From assembly GCF_001112925.1 (NCBI RefSeq), contig NZ_CPYD01000004.1, forward strand, positions 124,001 to 188,000: a stretch of DNA of 64,000 bases, written 5' to 3'. Below the pieces are notes generated by a model. That model was not told the DNA's origin. It saw only the letters and a program-made list of their open reading frames with translations, and ran no database searches. A program made the position numbers and the translations under genes. Shown here piece after piece: positions 29,884 to 37,788 of this stretch; the stretch's first letter is position 1, and every line of letters begins with the position of its first letter. The DNA is from Yersinia nurmii. Lineage in GTDB: Bacteria > Pseudomonadota > Gammaproteobacteria > Enterobacterales > Enterobacteriaceae.

Positions 29884-32454
29884 ATGCCTTTATACCCTTT
29901 AGCGCCCAATAATCGTCAGGCTTCAATTGAATCACAGTTAATTGCAAATGCCACTACCCCGGAAGAGCGCGCCGAGGTTAAAAATCTATTTGCTCAGATA
30001 AAGATGCTGCACAATGTTCCAGAATCGCAGGTGGTGGTGCCAACAGGCCGACCAAATATAAAAAATATCTTCTTGCAGGGGCTATTAGCACAAGGGGGCA
30101 TGTCGTTAACATCCGGGCGGGCTGCGCCTGGGCTGATCGCAGAACACGGAGCTAATCCTATAGCCCAAACGCTGGGGCAGGTTCGAAATTTACAGCCGGA
30201 AATTGCAACCGCTCCCATTCTTTTAACCAAAGAAATAAAGCCGCGTATGCCACGCTATGCGGTATTTTCACCTAAAACAACGCCTAAACCGCCGGTTCTG
30301 GATGACGTTAAGATTGTCAAAATGTTTGATTTTTCCTGCATGAATAACGGAGAAAACCTGACTTTTGCACAAATACTACGTCAAATCGGTAAAACTTTGA
30401 GGCAGCCAATTACCATGATGACGGTTGAAAGTAAGAATATAGATAGCTGGAATAAAGGCCAAGGATGCCCCACGGATCAGCAAATAGAGGAAGCGACCAA
30501 TATTACCGCGAAGGTTGACTCTATTACTTCTCAGCTTTTAACTTTCTTGCCCGGTAGCCAGCCTTTGGCCATTGCTCAATATATTGTTGGGCCTTTGCTG
30601 GAACACGCGGCTAATGATCTTGAAGGAAAGCCTACTTCGCCAGAAGAGGAGCTAAATTTATTACAGCAAGTGACTCAGCAGGCCAAATTCAGCATAGGTG
30701 CCAGCACGCATAGCGAACAGCAACGCTTATGTACCAAGCCAATATCTGAACCGAAACTGCCACAGGTCGATCTGCCAAAATTCCATCTGAAGGATGGGGT
30801 TAACCATATTAAACTGGCGATCAATGGCAAACGTCATGATGTTCCTCTCCTTGAGCATAAAGGGAAAAGTTTCGCTGTATTGCCTAAAGGCAAAAATGGC
30901 GGAGAACGCCGCCAGCAAGTGTATTTTAGCCACCTTTCGCAGGAGTGGAAAACGACTGGCGATGGTAAATTCATTCGCTTTAGTAAATTAGACCAGCGTG
31001 TGGCACATGAACTCTCCCTTAATTCTCATCATCGCCATAAAGCTGCCGATGGCAACACCAACGTTTATAGCGTGCATAATCCTTTTCCATCGCCGCCTCA
31101 GCGATTGCAGGCCATTGAGCTTTATGGTCGATTAGTACCTTATCGCTACGATGCGGCCAGTCATGAGCAATTTGTTTACGATGCTAGGCAGCCAGAATCC
31201 GTGGGGCATAAAGTAGAATATGCGAATAAAGAATGGCACATTAAAGCGCCGGTCTCTTTGGATGTGGTACCTGAACTGTCGACGGCCATAGGGAAATATG
31301 ACATTCAACCGCTGAGGTTGAATGAAGCGAAGCTTTCTGCACCAAATCATTTTGGTATTCAGCGTACCAGTAACGGAAAGCAGGTGCTTAAGATTGATGG
31401 AAAGCATTATTCAATTTCTCAGCAAGGCAAGCAGTTAGTGCTGGGGCATAGAAATAATATTCCTATAGAGCTGGCATCAGAGGGAGGGCATAAAGTAAAA
31501 CTGGGATTGGCGAATACAGGAACGGCAGGCAATAAGGCATTTAATCTGGTAGACCTGCCAATAATTGGTAAACCCTTGAAGGTTAAAATGGCTCGTAAGG
31601 TTATTACCAAATCCTTACCCATGGCTAAAGCCAAAATTCAACTAACGCTTGAAGCAATGGATAAGCCCGAACTCAGAGAACAAGTGAAGTTAGCGCAAAA
31701 AGCGTATTTTGGCAGAGAGTTTCCGCTTAAACCACAGCATGAAATTATACTACGGAAGACGTTGAACCATATCAAAAGTGATTTAGAGCATATTAGCGAT
31801 CGTAATTTTAGTTTCGACAGTCGGGTCGGATCGAAAAATACGGTGGCTGAGTTGTCAAAAGATCAATACCGTCAGCTGGGTAGAAATCCCAATAGCAAAA
31901 TAATCAATGTAGGTCGCGACGGTTTTCACACCTATTACAAAATGATGGGAAAAAGCAAACAGGCGGTGGCTGATGTATTAATTCATGAGTTGTCTCACGG
32001 CGCGCCAAACTCACTTGATTTTGTGTATATAGGTACCCAGCAGCAGACGAAAGTTGGTAACGTTGATGTGTTCGAACTGATTAATCTCGGAAATAACAAT
32101 CTCAATAGCCCAGGTGCGGGTCAGGCACCGGAAAGTGTGTATGCCGGAAGCGATCTCAAAGATTTCAATAGCATTAATACTTCGGGTTCAAAGGGGTTGA
32201 AGAATGCTGATTCCATCGCACAGTATGTTTCCTTTTTGAGTAAAGCAGAACGAAATCCCGATGCTTTTAATCAGGATTATCAGTCTCTGCTAACGGCAGC
32301 GAAAAACTCCAATGACTTCCAGCAGCGTGTAGAAGAAAGCGTGCCAGTCAGCCGCAGTCGTCGCGCGATAGAGTCGATTTATCAGCCGCCGTCTGGTCTT
32401 CTGTTAGCCATAGAAAGAAATTCAGGGCGCTATCACCTCTATCGACCACTATAG
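29884..32454 (+). CDS. Large protein with C-terminal aspzincin-like metalloprotease domain (putative effector)
   Basis: An 856-residue protein I do not recognise as a whole. The ATG at 29884 is preferred over the TTG at 29782 because AGGA lies seven bases before it. It has no signal peptide. The first 330 residues are mostly helical; residues 330-590 look beta-rich, with repeated short units such as GKRHDVPLLEHKGKSF and GKHYSISQQGKQLVLG. Near the C terminus it has HELSH (701-705), SLDFVYIG just after it with Asp712 as candidate third zinc ligand, and NADSIAQY (774-781). HExxH, an Asp ligand and NADS together are the signature of M35/lysine-specific aspzincin endopeptidases. Its large size, island location and C-terminal enzyme fit a toxin or effector. 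Function is inferred, not shown. Confidence 0.65.
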   Translation: MPLYPLAPNNRQASIESQLIANATTPEERAEVKNLFAQIKMLHNVPESQVVVPTGRPNIKNIFLQGLLAQGGMSLTSGRAAPGLIAEHGANPIAQTLGQVRNLQPEIATAPILLTKEIKPRMPRYAVFSPKTTPKPPVLDDVKIVKMFDFSCMNNGENLTFAQILRQIGKTLRQPITMMTVESKNIDSWNKGQGCPTDQQIEEATNITAKVDSITSQLLTFLPGSQPLAIAQYIVGPLLEHAANDLEGKPTSPEEELNLLQQVTQQAKFSIGASTHSEQQRLCTKPISEPKLPQVDLPKFHLKDGVNHIKLAINGKRHDVPLLEHKGKSFAVLPKGKNGGERRQQVYFSHLSQEWKTTGDGKFIRFSKLDQRVAHELSLNSHHRHKAADGNTNVYSVHNPFPSPPQRLQAIELYGRLVPYRYDAASHEQFVYDARQPESVGHKVEYANKEWHIKAPVSLDVVPELSTAIGKYDIQPLRLNEAKLSAPNHFGIQRTSNGKQVLKIDGKHYSISQQGKQLVLGHRNNIPIELASEGGHKVKLGLANTGTAGNKAFNLVDLPIIGKPLKVKMARKVITKSLPMAKAKIQLTLEAMDKPELREQVKLAQKAYFGREFPLKPQHEIILRKTLNHIKSDLEHISDRNFSFDSRVGSKNTVAELSKDQYRQLGRNPNSKIINVGRDGFHTYYKMMGKSKQAVADVLIHELSHGAPNSLDFVYIGTQQQTKVGNVDVFELINLGNNNLNSPGAGQAPESVYAGSDLKDFNSINTSGSKGLKNADSIAQYVSFLSKAERNPDAFNQDYQSLLTAAKNSNDFQQRVEESVPVSRSRRAIESIYQPPSGLLLAIERNSGRYHLYRPL

Positions 32455-32786
32455 AGTTTATCCGAATAGTTAAGGTTATAATGCTGTAGTGACTTCTCGC
32501 CGGATAATACGACATACTTTCTTGTTTATTCGGCGAAACCCACAGCTAATGATCTAAAAGATGACAGTATTTATATGGCAGATAGTGAAGGTGCATTGTC
32601 GATATTCAATAATATAAATATTTGTATAGATCGATAACATTGGAAATTTGAATTTTCGGAGTGCTTAACCCCGAACGTTTGGGTTTTCGTTGTGAAGACT
32701 GAAACGAGAATAGTTCCAGTACCAGAAGACAAAACAAAGAATTAGAAATAGAAGGATTATTGGCTATGGCGAAGTTTTATTAATTG
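32455..32786. other. Intergenic region, no gene seen
   Basis: About 330 bases between the metalloprotease gene and the convergent NTF2-like gene. All frames are short and no family is recognised. Confidence 0.5.
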
Positions 32787-32806
32787 GCTGCCGAAAATAC
32801 GGCAGC
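32787..32806. terminator. Hairpin between convergent genes
   Basis: GCTGCCG and CGGCAGC pair perfectly across AAAATA; it lies 48 bases beyond the 3' end of the minus-strand NTF2-like gene and could serve both directions. Confidence 0.5.
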
Positions 32807-32853
32807 ACGATGTTAACTGTTTAGATAAGACAAAATAGTCATATATTTAATGG

Positions 32854-33306
32854 TTAGGCTTCAGGCATGGCCGAAGAGTGATGCGTTGATATTTTCCACT
32901 CATTGCCGTCCCAAGCATAAGTAAAGGTATAACGTGCTGAAACTGTTGATTTATCGGAAAAGGTAAAGGTATAGGTGCCAGTATCTACGGCTTTATTGCA
33001 GCCAATACGTATGGTTCGGCTATCAATTTTTCCAACGGGTTTTTTCTCCAGAAAATGCTCAAAATAATCGATACGCTCTGCTTCTGTCAGGCGTACCTTA
33101 TTCGAAACCGTGGGCAGTAATACCGCATCGCTTAAGTAATTATCTGTCACTTTCTTAGCATCGCCAGTCTGCAAAGAGTCATTCCATTTATCAAATAACC
33201 GTTCAATTTGCGCCGATTCAACCTTAGTGCAAGTGGGAGCTGTTGTAGCCAAAGCGGAACCAGAAATCAGCATCAATGAGCCGAATACGCCAAGTAACTT
33301 TTTCAT
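32854..33306 (-). CDS. Exported SgcJ/EcaC-type NTF2-like protein
   Basis: A 150-residue protein with a clear signal peptide (MKKLLGVFGSLMLISGSALA) and a single NTF2-like domain: IERLFDKWNDSLQTGDAKKVTDNY, DAVLLP, and a closing ARYTFTYAWDGNEWKISTHHSS. This is the SgcJ/EcaC (DUF4440-like) pattern, small beta-cone proteins that bind or transform unknown ligands. The start at 33306 is chosen because GAAAGGAAT precedes it and it begins the signal peptide. Two cysteines (THE TC and GC positions) may form a disulfide in the periplasm. It points toward the metalloprotease gene; no operon partner. Confidence 0.75.
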   Translation of the reverse strand: MKKLLGVFGSLMLISGSALATTAPTCTKVESAQIERLFDKWNDSLQTGDAKKVTDNYLSDAVLLPTVSNKVRLTEAERIDYFEHFLEKKPVGKIDSRTIRIGCNKAVDTGTYTFTFSDKSTVSARYTFTYAWDGNEWKISTHHSSAMPEA

Positions 33307-33384
33307 ATTTATTCCTTTCTTCAGTGAGTTTTTCCTCCTGTCAGAAGTAACAGTAATAATATAACTAAACAATATGGTTTTAAT

Positions 33385-33420
33385 ATAGTTACATTTATTT
33401 ACTATAGTTTAGGTAACTAT
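33385..33420. promoter_or_regulatory. Inverted repeat upstream of the NTF2-like gene
   Basis: ATAGTTAC and GTAACTAT form an 8-bp inverted repeat spaced by 20 bases, 80-115 bases upstream of the minus-strand start; possible operator. Confidence 0.3.
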
Positions 33421-33424
33421 GTAA

Positions 33425-33823
33425 TCTGCTTTGACGTTGTTTTCATTCTGTACATTGGGTCAGGATACGTATGTAAATTATTCAGGCGATGTGTCATCTA
33501 CACCAACAACGGCGGAGGCAATCAAGAAAGATTGTTCTGGAAACATTCTAAAACCGTGGCTTAACCACTACAAGGGAGAGCGATGATGGTGGCGGAAGCG
33601 ATTTTATCAGATAAGACTTTGATTATTATTAGGTTACGTGTGAGGGGACAGCTTCTCCTTTAGCAAAGAGCGATCGCCGCTAGATGAAGCTATGGATTAT
33701 CAAAAGAATAGAAAAGTGCCGAAGTGGGAGCTTATAGAGCGATATCAAACCTATTCCGAACAAAAAATCGATCGGGTAGCAGGATCAGTGGCAGAGGAAA
33801 AACAAGGAATAGTATTTGAATAA
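33425..33823 (+). pseudogene. Decayed gene of unknown family
   Basis: One reading frame gives a coding-like N-terminal piece (LTLFSFCTLGQDTYVNY, then TAEAIKKDCSGNILKPWLNHY) ending at a TGA at 33584. The same frame is coding-like again from 33644 to 33823 (SKERSPLDEAMDYQKNRK, then WELIERYQTYSEQKIDRVAG). Between them, the neighbouring frame from the ATG at 33583 is open (EAILSDKTLIIIRLRV). The simplest reading is one gene of about 130 codons with two compensating frameshifts. I do not recognise the family. Confidence 0.35.
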
Positions 33824-34050
33824 ATTTATTGAGATGAGATTGGCGAAATTTTACGGTAGCTTTTATCTTATCTCACTATAAATTATAGGTTTTTTTAGGT
33901 TACCGTGTTTTGGCAACCGTTCGCTAAGTTTTTAGCTGTGGATTCTATTTACAGAGGGTTGCTCATGACGTTGATAGCCTACGATAAGTCTTAAAGTAAC
34001 CCTTGTTTATTCTACGTATATGTTTTTCCACATATACTGCCTGTCGCTAA
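33824..34050. other. Intergenic region, no gene seen
   Basis: About 230 AT-rich bases between the decayed gene and the tRNA-like gene. No coding frame or clear promoter. Confidence 0.4.
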
Positions 34051-34128
34051 CCGCCATTAGCTCATTATGGAAGAGCGTACGACCATTTCAGTTGTAGGTT
34101 CGGGGTTCGAGACCTCGATGGCGGACCA
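34051..34128 (+). tRNA. Atypical tRNA-like gene
   Basis: It folds as a full cloverleaf: acceptor CCGCCAT/ATGGCGG, D stem GCTC/GAGC, T arm CGGGG-TTCGAGA-CCTCG, discriminator A and encoded CCA. The anticodon arm is abnormal. Either the stem has 6 bp (TACGAC/GTTGTA) with loop CATTTCA, giving anticodon TTT but A instead of the invariant T33, or it has 5 bp with a nine-base loop. It may be a decayed, phage-type or non-decoding tRNA. Confidence 0.55.
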
Positions 34129-34134
34129 AATAAA

Positions 34135-34200
34135 TAAGCAAACTGGGTTTAAGTCGATGACGGGTTCCCCTGAGATGTCCAGTTTGCTTACTCAGATTGA
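34135..34200. repeat. Perfect 12-bp inverted repeat between the two tRNA genes
   Basis: TAAGCAAACTGG (34135-34146) and CCAGTTTGCTTA (34189-34200) are exact reverse complements spaced by 42 bases. It starts seven bases after the tRNA-like gene's CCA and could be a terminator, an insertion-sequence end pair or a recombination site. Confidence 0.5.
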
Positions 34201-34258
34201 TTCACGGCCTATTGATGGATTATTCCAAGGCTGCTGAAACCTTGCTTCGAGTATTCAT

Positions 34259-34333
<75 letters not shown>

Positions 34334-34369
34334 GTTTTAAATACCACTTCAAATTGTTCCAATAAAGTG

Positions 34370-34573
34370 CTCCAGTTTATGGTGCTAAAGGCCAATGCGC
34401 ATATTACTTCCCAACTGAGAGTAAAAATGGGTGTTCAGGTTTATTATGTCCGGCGGCTGCGGTTTATTGATGATGAGCCGGTGCAATTGGAGGATACCTG
34501 GATGCCAGTGGCTCTATTCCCCGATTTGTCTTTACGAGATAGGGTTAATTCTAGTTTTCCTATATTGAATTAA
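34370..34573 (+). pseudogene. GntR-family UTRA domain fragment
   Basis: The frame reads GVQVYYVRRLRFIDDEPVQLE and DTWMPVALFPDLSLRD, the effector-binding UTRA domain of HutC/FarR-type GntR regulators. The winged-helix N terminus is missing and similarity stops abruptly after the PDL block, so only about 55 residues of a regulator of about 240 remain. Confidence 0.65.
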
Positions 34574-34759
34574 AATGCGGAATAACCATCGCTGGATGTT
34601 AGGAACCTTTATGCCAGTCGTTCCAGATAAATAAGTGGCGAGTTTACTCAACATAAGTCCCAGAGGTCTGGCTTTACAGCTCACCACTCAGGCTATTGAT
34701 GTAAACGGGGGGCATCTTGACTATTCGTTATTCATCTCGAATGTTATGAGTTTCGGACC

Positions 34760-35085
34760 AAATATTTCTGGCTTCGCCAATGCCATGACGATCGCCGTTC
34801 TCAGCGTTAATCGATCTCAACATGAATTTTGTGCAACCACGAACTGAAGCCCAACCTGGCCTGGTACCGCGACAGTACAGTACTGGCGGAAAAAATACGC
34901 TTCTGGGGATAAGTAAACGGGGAGATAAAAATCTTCGGCGGTTGTTGGTTCAGTGTGCAAGGGCATTTATCCAGAGGATCGATAATCAGTCTGGAAAGCT
35001 GACTGGGTCAGGATGCCGTTGGCAAGAAAACATTCCTGTGTCGTGTGCTATGTACTGGCTAACGTGGCGTACGTAATTTCGTCGC
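34760..35085 (+). pseudogene. IS110-family transposase C-terminal remnant
   Basis: The block LVPRQYSTGGKNTLLGISKR followed by GDKNLRRLLVQCARAF is diagnostic of the C-terminal Transposase_20 domain of IS110-family transposases. Upstream similarity is scrambled, and after SGKLT the natural continuation (WVRMPLARKHSCVVCYVLANVAY) is in another frame. The element is dead and lacks its N-terminal DEDD half. Confidence 0.75.
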
Positions 35086-35091
35086 AAGAAG

Positions 35092-35757
35092 TTAGATAGC
35101 GTCCTCGGTCAGGATCGGCGGTGCATCGCTCTGTTGTTTTGTGCAAGCGGTCAGTAGCCACTGAATATACTCTCGCTGGCTGCCAACGATCCCGTCGAGG
35201 GTGAAAATCTCGGTCCGGTAGCCGATTTCCTCCATCTTCGGTCTGCGTAGGTTGTTACGCAGCTTTGGGTGATCGGCAAGGATAACCGACAATCGGCCAC
35301 CGCCGTCTTCCACCACTTCCATCAGACGCTTCAGTCTGATAAGGGTGTGTCCGTTAAGATCATGCGCTTCATCAGCAAACAACGCGACTGACCGCTTTCC
35401 CCTTTTTATCCGCTCCTGTAGTTCACGCTCGCGCCGTTCCCCCTGCTTGGGAATCTGGAGGGTTTTGTCTTGGACCCGGACGTAGAAAAGTGCAGAAATC
35501 AGCGTTGCCAGCTTGATACTGCTTTTCTCCACTGACAGTGATCTGGCGACGGTGACCCGGTTTTCTTCCCGCAAGAGTTGCTGGGGCCGACGCAAAGTCA
35601 CGGTTTTTCCGCAACCCACAACACCGCACAGGGCGATCAGCCGCCCCTCAATAATCGCCGCCCTAATGTCTTTCGTCAGTTGTTTGTACGTCTCTGTTTC
35701 ATAATATCCGGCCTGAGCCAGCGGATTTGTCAGACCGTAATTAAGATATTCACCTAT
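35092..35757 (-). pseudogene. Truncated ExeA/TniB-like AAA ATPase
   Basis: On the minus strand the frame reads YLNYGLTNPLAQAGYYET, then GVVGCGKTVTLRR (Walker A) and SVALFADEAHDL (Walker B). This is the ExeA/TniB-type ATPase used by transposition systems. No start codon is found upstream of the conserved N terminus (a stop lies just before), and the C terminus is cut at LTEDAI exactly where the IS110 debris begins. It is therefore a remnant of a transposon ATPase gene. Confidence 0.65.
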
Positions 35758-35847
35758 GTATTTTTAATACTGGTTTGATGGCCGGTTTCGCCATTTTTAA
35801 TATGAATGCACTGATTAAAGGAAAAACAGATTATTAAATGAGTTTTA

Positions 35848-35864
35848 TGCACAAATAAAGTGCG
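35848..35864 (+). promoter_or_regulatory. Probable NtrC binding site
   Basis: TGCAC-N7-GTGCG matches the 17-bp NtrC consensus TGCAC-N7-GTGCA with one mismatch. It is 63 bases upstream of the sigma-54 -24 box, a normal enhancer distance. A weaker half site TGCAC lies at 35807-35811. Confidence 0.65.
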
Positions 35865-35926
35865 TTCAGGAACGTGGTTAATCTTTTTTCATGCTCATGT
35901 TTTTGATTTTTAAGTAAAATTATAAT

Positions 35927-35942
35927 TGGCATTGTAATTGCT
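35927..35942 (+). promoter_or_regulatory. Sigma-54 (RpoN) promoter of the urea operon
   Basis: TGGCAT-N5-TTGCT matches the -24/-12 consensus TGGCAC-N5-TTGCW with one conservative change and exact GG-to-GC spacing. Transcription should start near 35953. Confidence 0.75.
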
Positions 35943-35982
35943 AAAACTATTTCATCTTGTATACCAGATGGGATACCAATCA

Positions 35983-37779
35983 ATGCCTGTATTAACTGTA
36001 GCGGAATGGGTCAGTTTTTATCATAAACAGCCTGAACGACTGAGCGCAGCACTTCAGCAAATGGGTAAAGAATGGCACAGCGATGATAATGCATGGATTT
36101 ATCTGGCTAATGAGCAGGAAATTGATTCGCAGGTCAATCGTCTGTTACAGGAAATCAATTCCGGCGGAAAAAAGGCTAGTGATTTTCCCTTATTTGGCGT
36201 TCCCTTTGCAATAAAAGATAATATCGACGTTGCAGGAATGCCTACCAGTGCCGCTTGTCCCGCTTTTACTTATTTCCCCGAGGAAGACGCTACCGTAGTT
36301 ACCCGCCTGAAAGCAGCGGGTGCGATAGCGATTGGAAAAACGAACCTCGATCAGTTTGCGACGGGATTGGTGGGAACGCGTTCCCCCTTCGGTGCGGTTG
36401 CTAACGCTTTTAACGCCGACTATGTGAGCGGTGGTTCCAGTTCAGGTTCTGCCTCGGTGGTGGCTCGCGGTCTGGTCTGTTTTTCGTTAGGTACCGATAC
36501 TGCAGGCTCTGGGCGTATTCCGGCTGGTTTCAACAATATCGTCGGGTTGAAACCCACCAAAGGCTGGCTGTCTACGCGTGGTGTCGTACCGGCCTGTCGT
36601 CTGAATGATTGCGTGTCTATTTTTGCGTTAAGCGTCGAAGATGCCTATTGCGTTGCCGAACTGGCGGGAGGTTACGATCCGTTAGACGCTTATTCGCGCA
36701 GCCATCCGAAAACTACACCCGCTTGTTTCAACCAGATTCCGCGTTTTGCCGTGCCAGATCGACTGGAGTTTTTTGGCGATTTTCAGGCGGCAGTCGCATT
36801 TGAACGTTCGTTGACACGTTTAACCGAAATGGGAGCCGAGCTCGTCGCTATTGATTTCACTGCGTTCCGGGAGTTGGCCGAACAGCTCTATCAAGGGGCC
36901 TGGGTAGCAGAGCGCACTCTGGCCATTGGGGCGATTTTTCATGAGCAACCGGAAGCCATGGACCCTCAGGTGCGCGCTATTGTCGCCCATGGCCTTAACT
37001 ACAGCGCCTGTGATGCTTGGCAGGCGGAATATACCCGTGCGGAGCTGGCGTTACGCATCAATCAGCAATTGAGTCACTTTGATGCGTTGGTCGTGCCGAC
37101 GTCTCCCACCATTCGCACGCTCTCTGAAATAGCCGAACAGCCGGTGCGCTACAACTCGCAGTTTGGCACTTACACCAATTTCACCAATCTGGCGGATTTA
37201 AGCGCACTAGCGTTGCCGGGATATTTTCGAGCTGATGGTCTTCCTGCCGGAATCACCTTGATTGCCCCAGCCTGGCAAGATCGGGCGCTGAGTCAGTTTG
37301 GGATTCTGTGGCAATCAACTCTTTCGCAAAAAGTGGGGGCGATAGGGAAAGTACTGGCCGCGGCAACGCCGCTTGTGGCCAGCTGTCGCCATGTTCGCCT
37401 GGCGGTCGTGGGGGCGCATCTGCGCGGTCAGCCGCTGAATTCACAATTAACCCGTCGCGCGGCCACTTTTGTCGCAGAAACTCATACCGCTGCAGATTAT
37501 CGCCTTTACGCCTTAGCCAATACTCAGCCTGCCAAGCCGGGGTTGGTGCGATCCCGCCATGGCCAGCGGATTGTGGTGGAACTTTGGGATATTCCGCTGG
37601 CCCATTTCGGCGAATTTGTGGCGGAGGTTCTACCGCCTCTAGGGATAGGAACCCTCACGCTGGAAGATGGTTCCACGGTGAAAGGATTTATTTGCGAACC
37701 CACGGCTCTGAACGATGCGACAGATATCACTGCTTGGGGCGGCTGGAAAGCCTGGTTAGCCCGCCATCACCGTGCCTGA
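35983..37779 (+). CDS. atzF: Allophanate hydrolase
   Basis: A 598-residue amidase-signature enzyme that splits allophanate into ammonia and CO2, the second step of the urea carboxylase route. The catalytic triad is visible: Lys78 (FAIKDNID), Ser152 (GGSSSGS) and nucleophile Ser176 (GTDTAGSG). The C-terminal 130 residues form the small second domain typical of full-length allophanate hydrolases. The ATG at 35983 gives the family N terminus (MPVLTVAEW); 35968 is possible, but the longest reading (TTG at 35938) starts before the predicted transcription start. First gene of the nitrogen-regulated operon, nine bases before the carboxylase gene. Confidence 0.92.
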   Translation: MPVLTVAEWVSFYHKQPERLSAALQQMGKEWHSDDNAWIYLANEQEIDSQVNRLLQEINSGGKKASDFPLFGVPFAIKDNIDVAGMPTSAACPAFTYFPEEDATVVTRLKAAGAIAIGKTNLDQFATGLVGTRSPFGAVANAFNADYVSGGSSSGSASVVARGLVCFSLGTDTAGSGRIPAGFNNIVGLKPTKGWLSTRGVVPACRLNDCVSIFALSVEDAYCVAELAGGYDPLDAYSRSHPKTTPACFNQIPRFAVPDRLEFFGDFQAAVAFERSLTRLTEMGAELVAIDFTAFRELAEQLYQGAWVAERTLAIGAIFHEQPEAMDPQVRAIVAHGLNYSACDAWQAEYTRAELALRINQQLSHFDALVVPTSPTIRTLSEIAEQPVRYNSQFGTYTNFTNLADLSALALPGYFRADGLPAGITLIAPAWQDRALSQFGILWQSTLSQKVGAIGKVLAAATPLVASCRHVRLAVVGAHLRGQPLNSQLTRRAATFVAETHTAADYRLYALANTQPAKPGLVRSRHGQRIVVELWDIPLAHFGEFVAEVLPPLGIGTLTLEDGSTVKGFICEPTALNDATDITAWGGWKAWLARHHRA

Positions 37780-37788
37780 GGAGGCTAT

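Noticed and set aside
3004..34258. A holin/endolysin/spanin (type 10 secretion) cassette inside the Tc island
   Set aside because: Tc loci of other bacteria embed lysis genes, so I looked for small double-membrane holins, lysozyme-like enzymes and Rz-like spanins. None of the island proteins fits; release functions are presumably encoded elsewhere.
35800..35982. Guanidine-I riboswitch, with the carboxylase acting on guanidine
   Set aside because: No ykkC-type conserved motif was found before the operon and no DUF1989 urea-carboxylase-associated genes are present; the sigma-54/NtrC signals and urt transporter favour urea.
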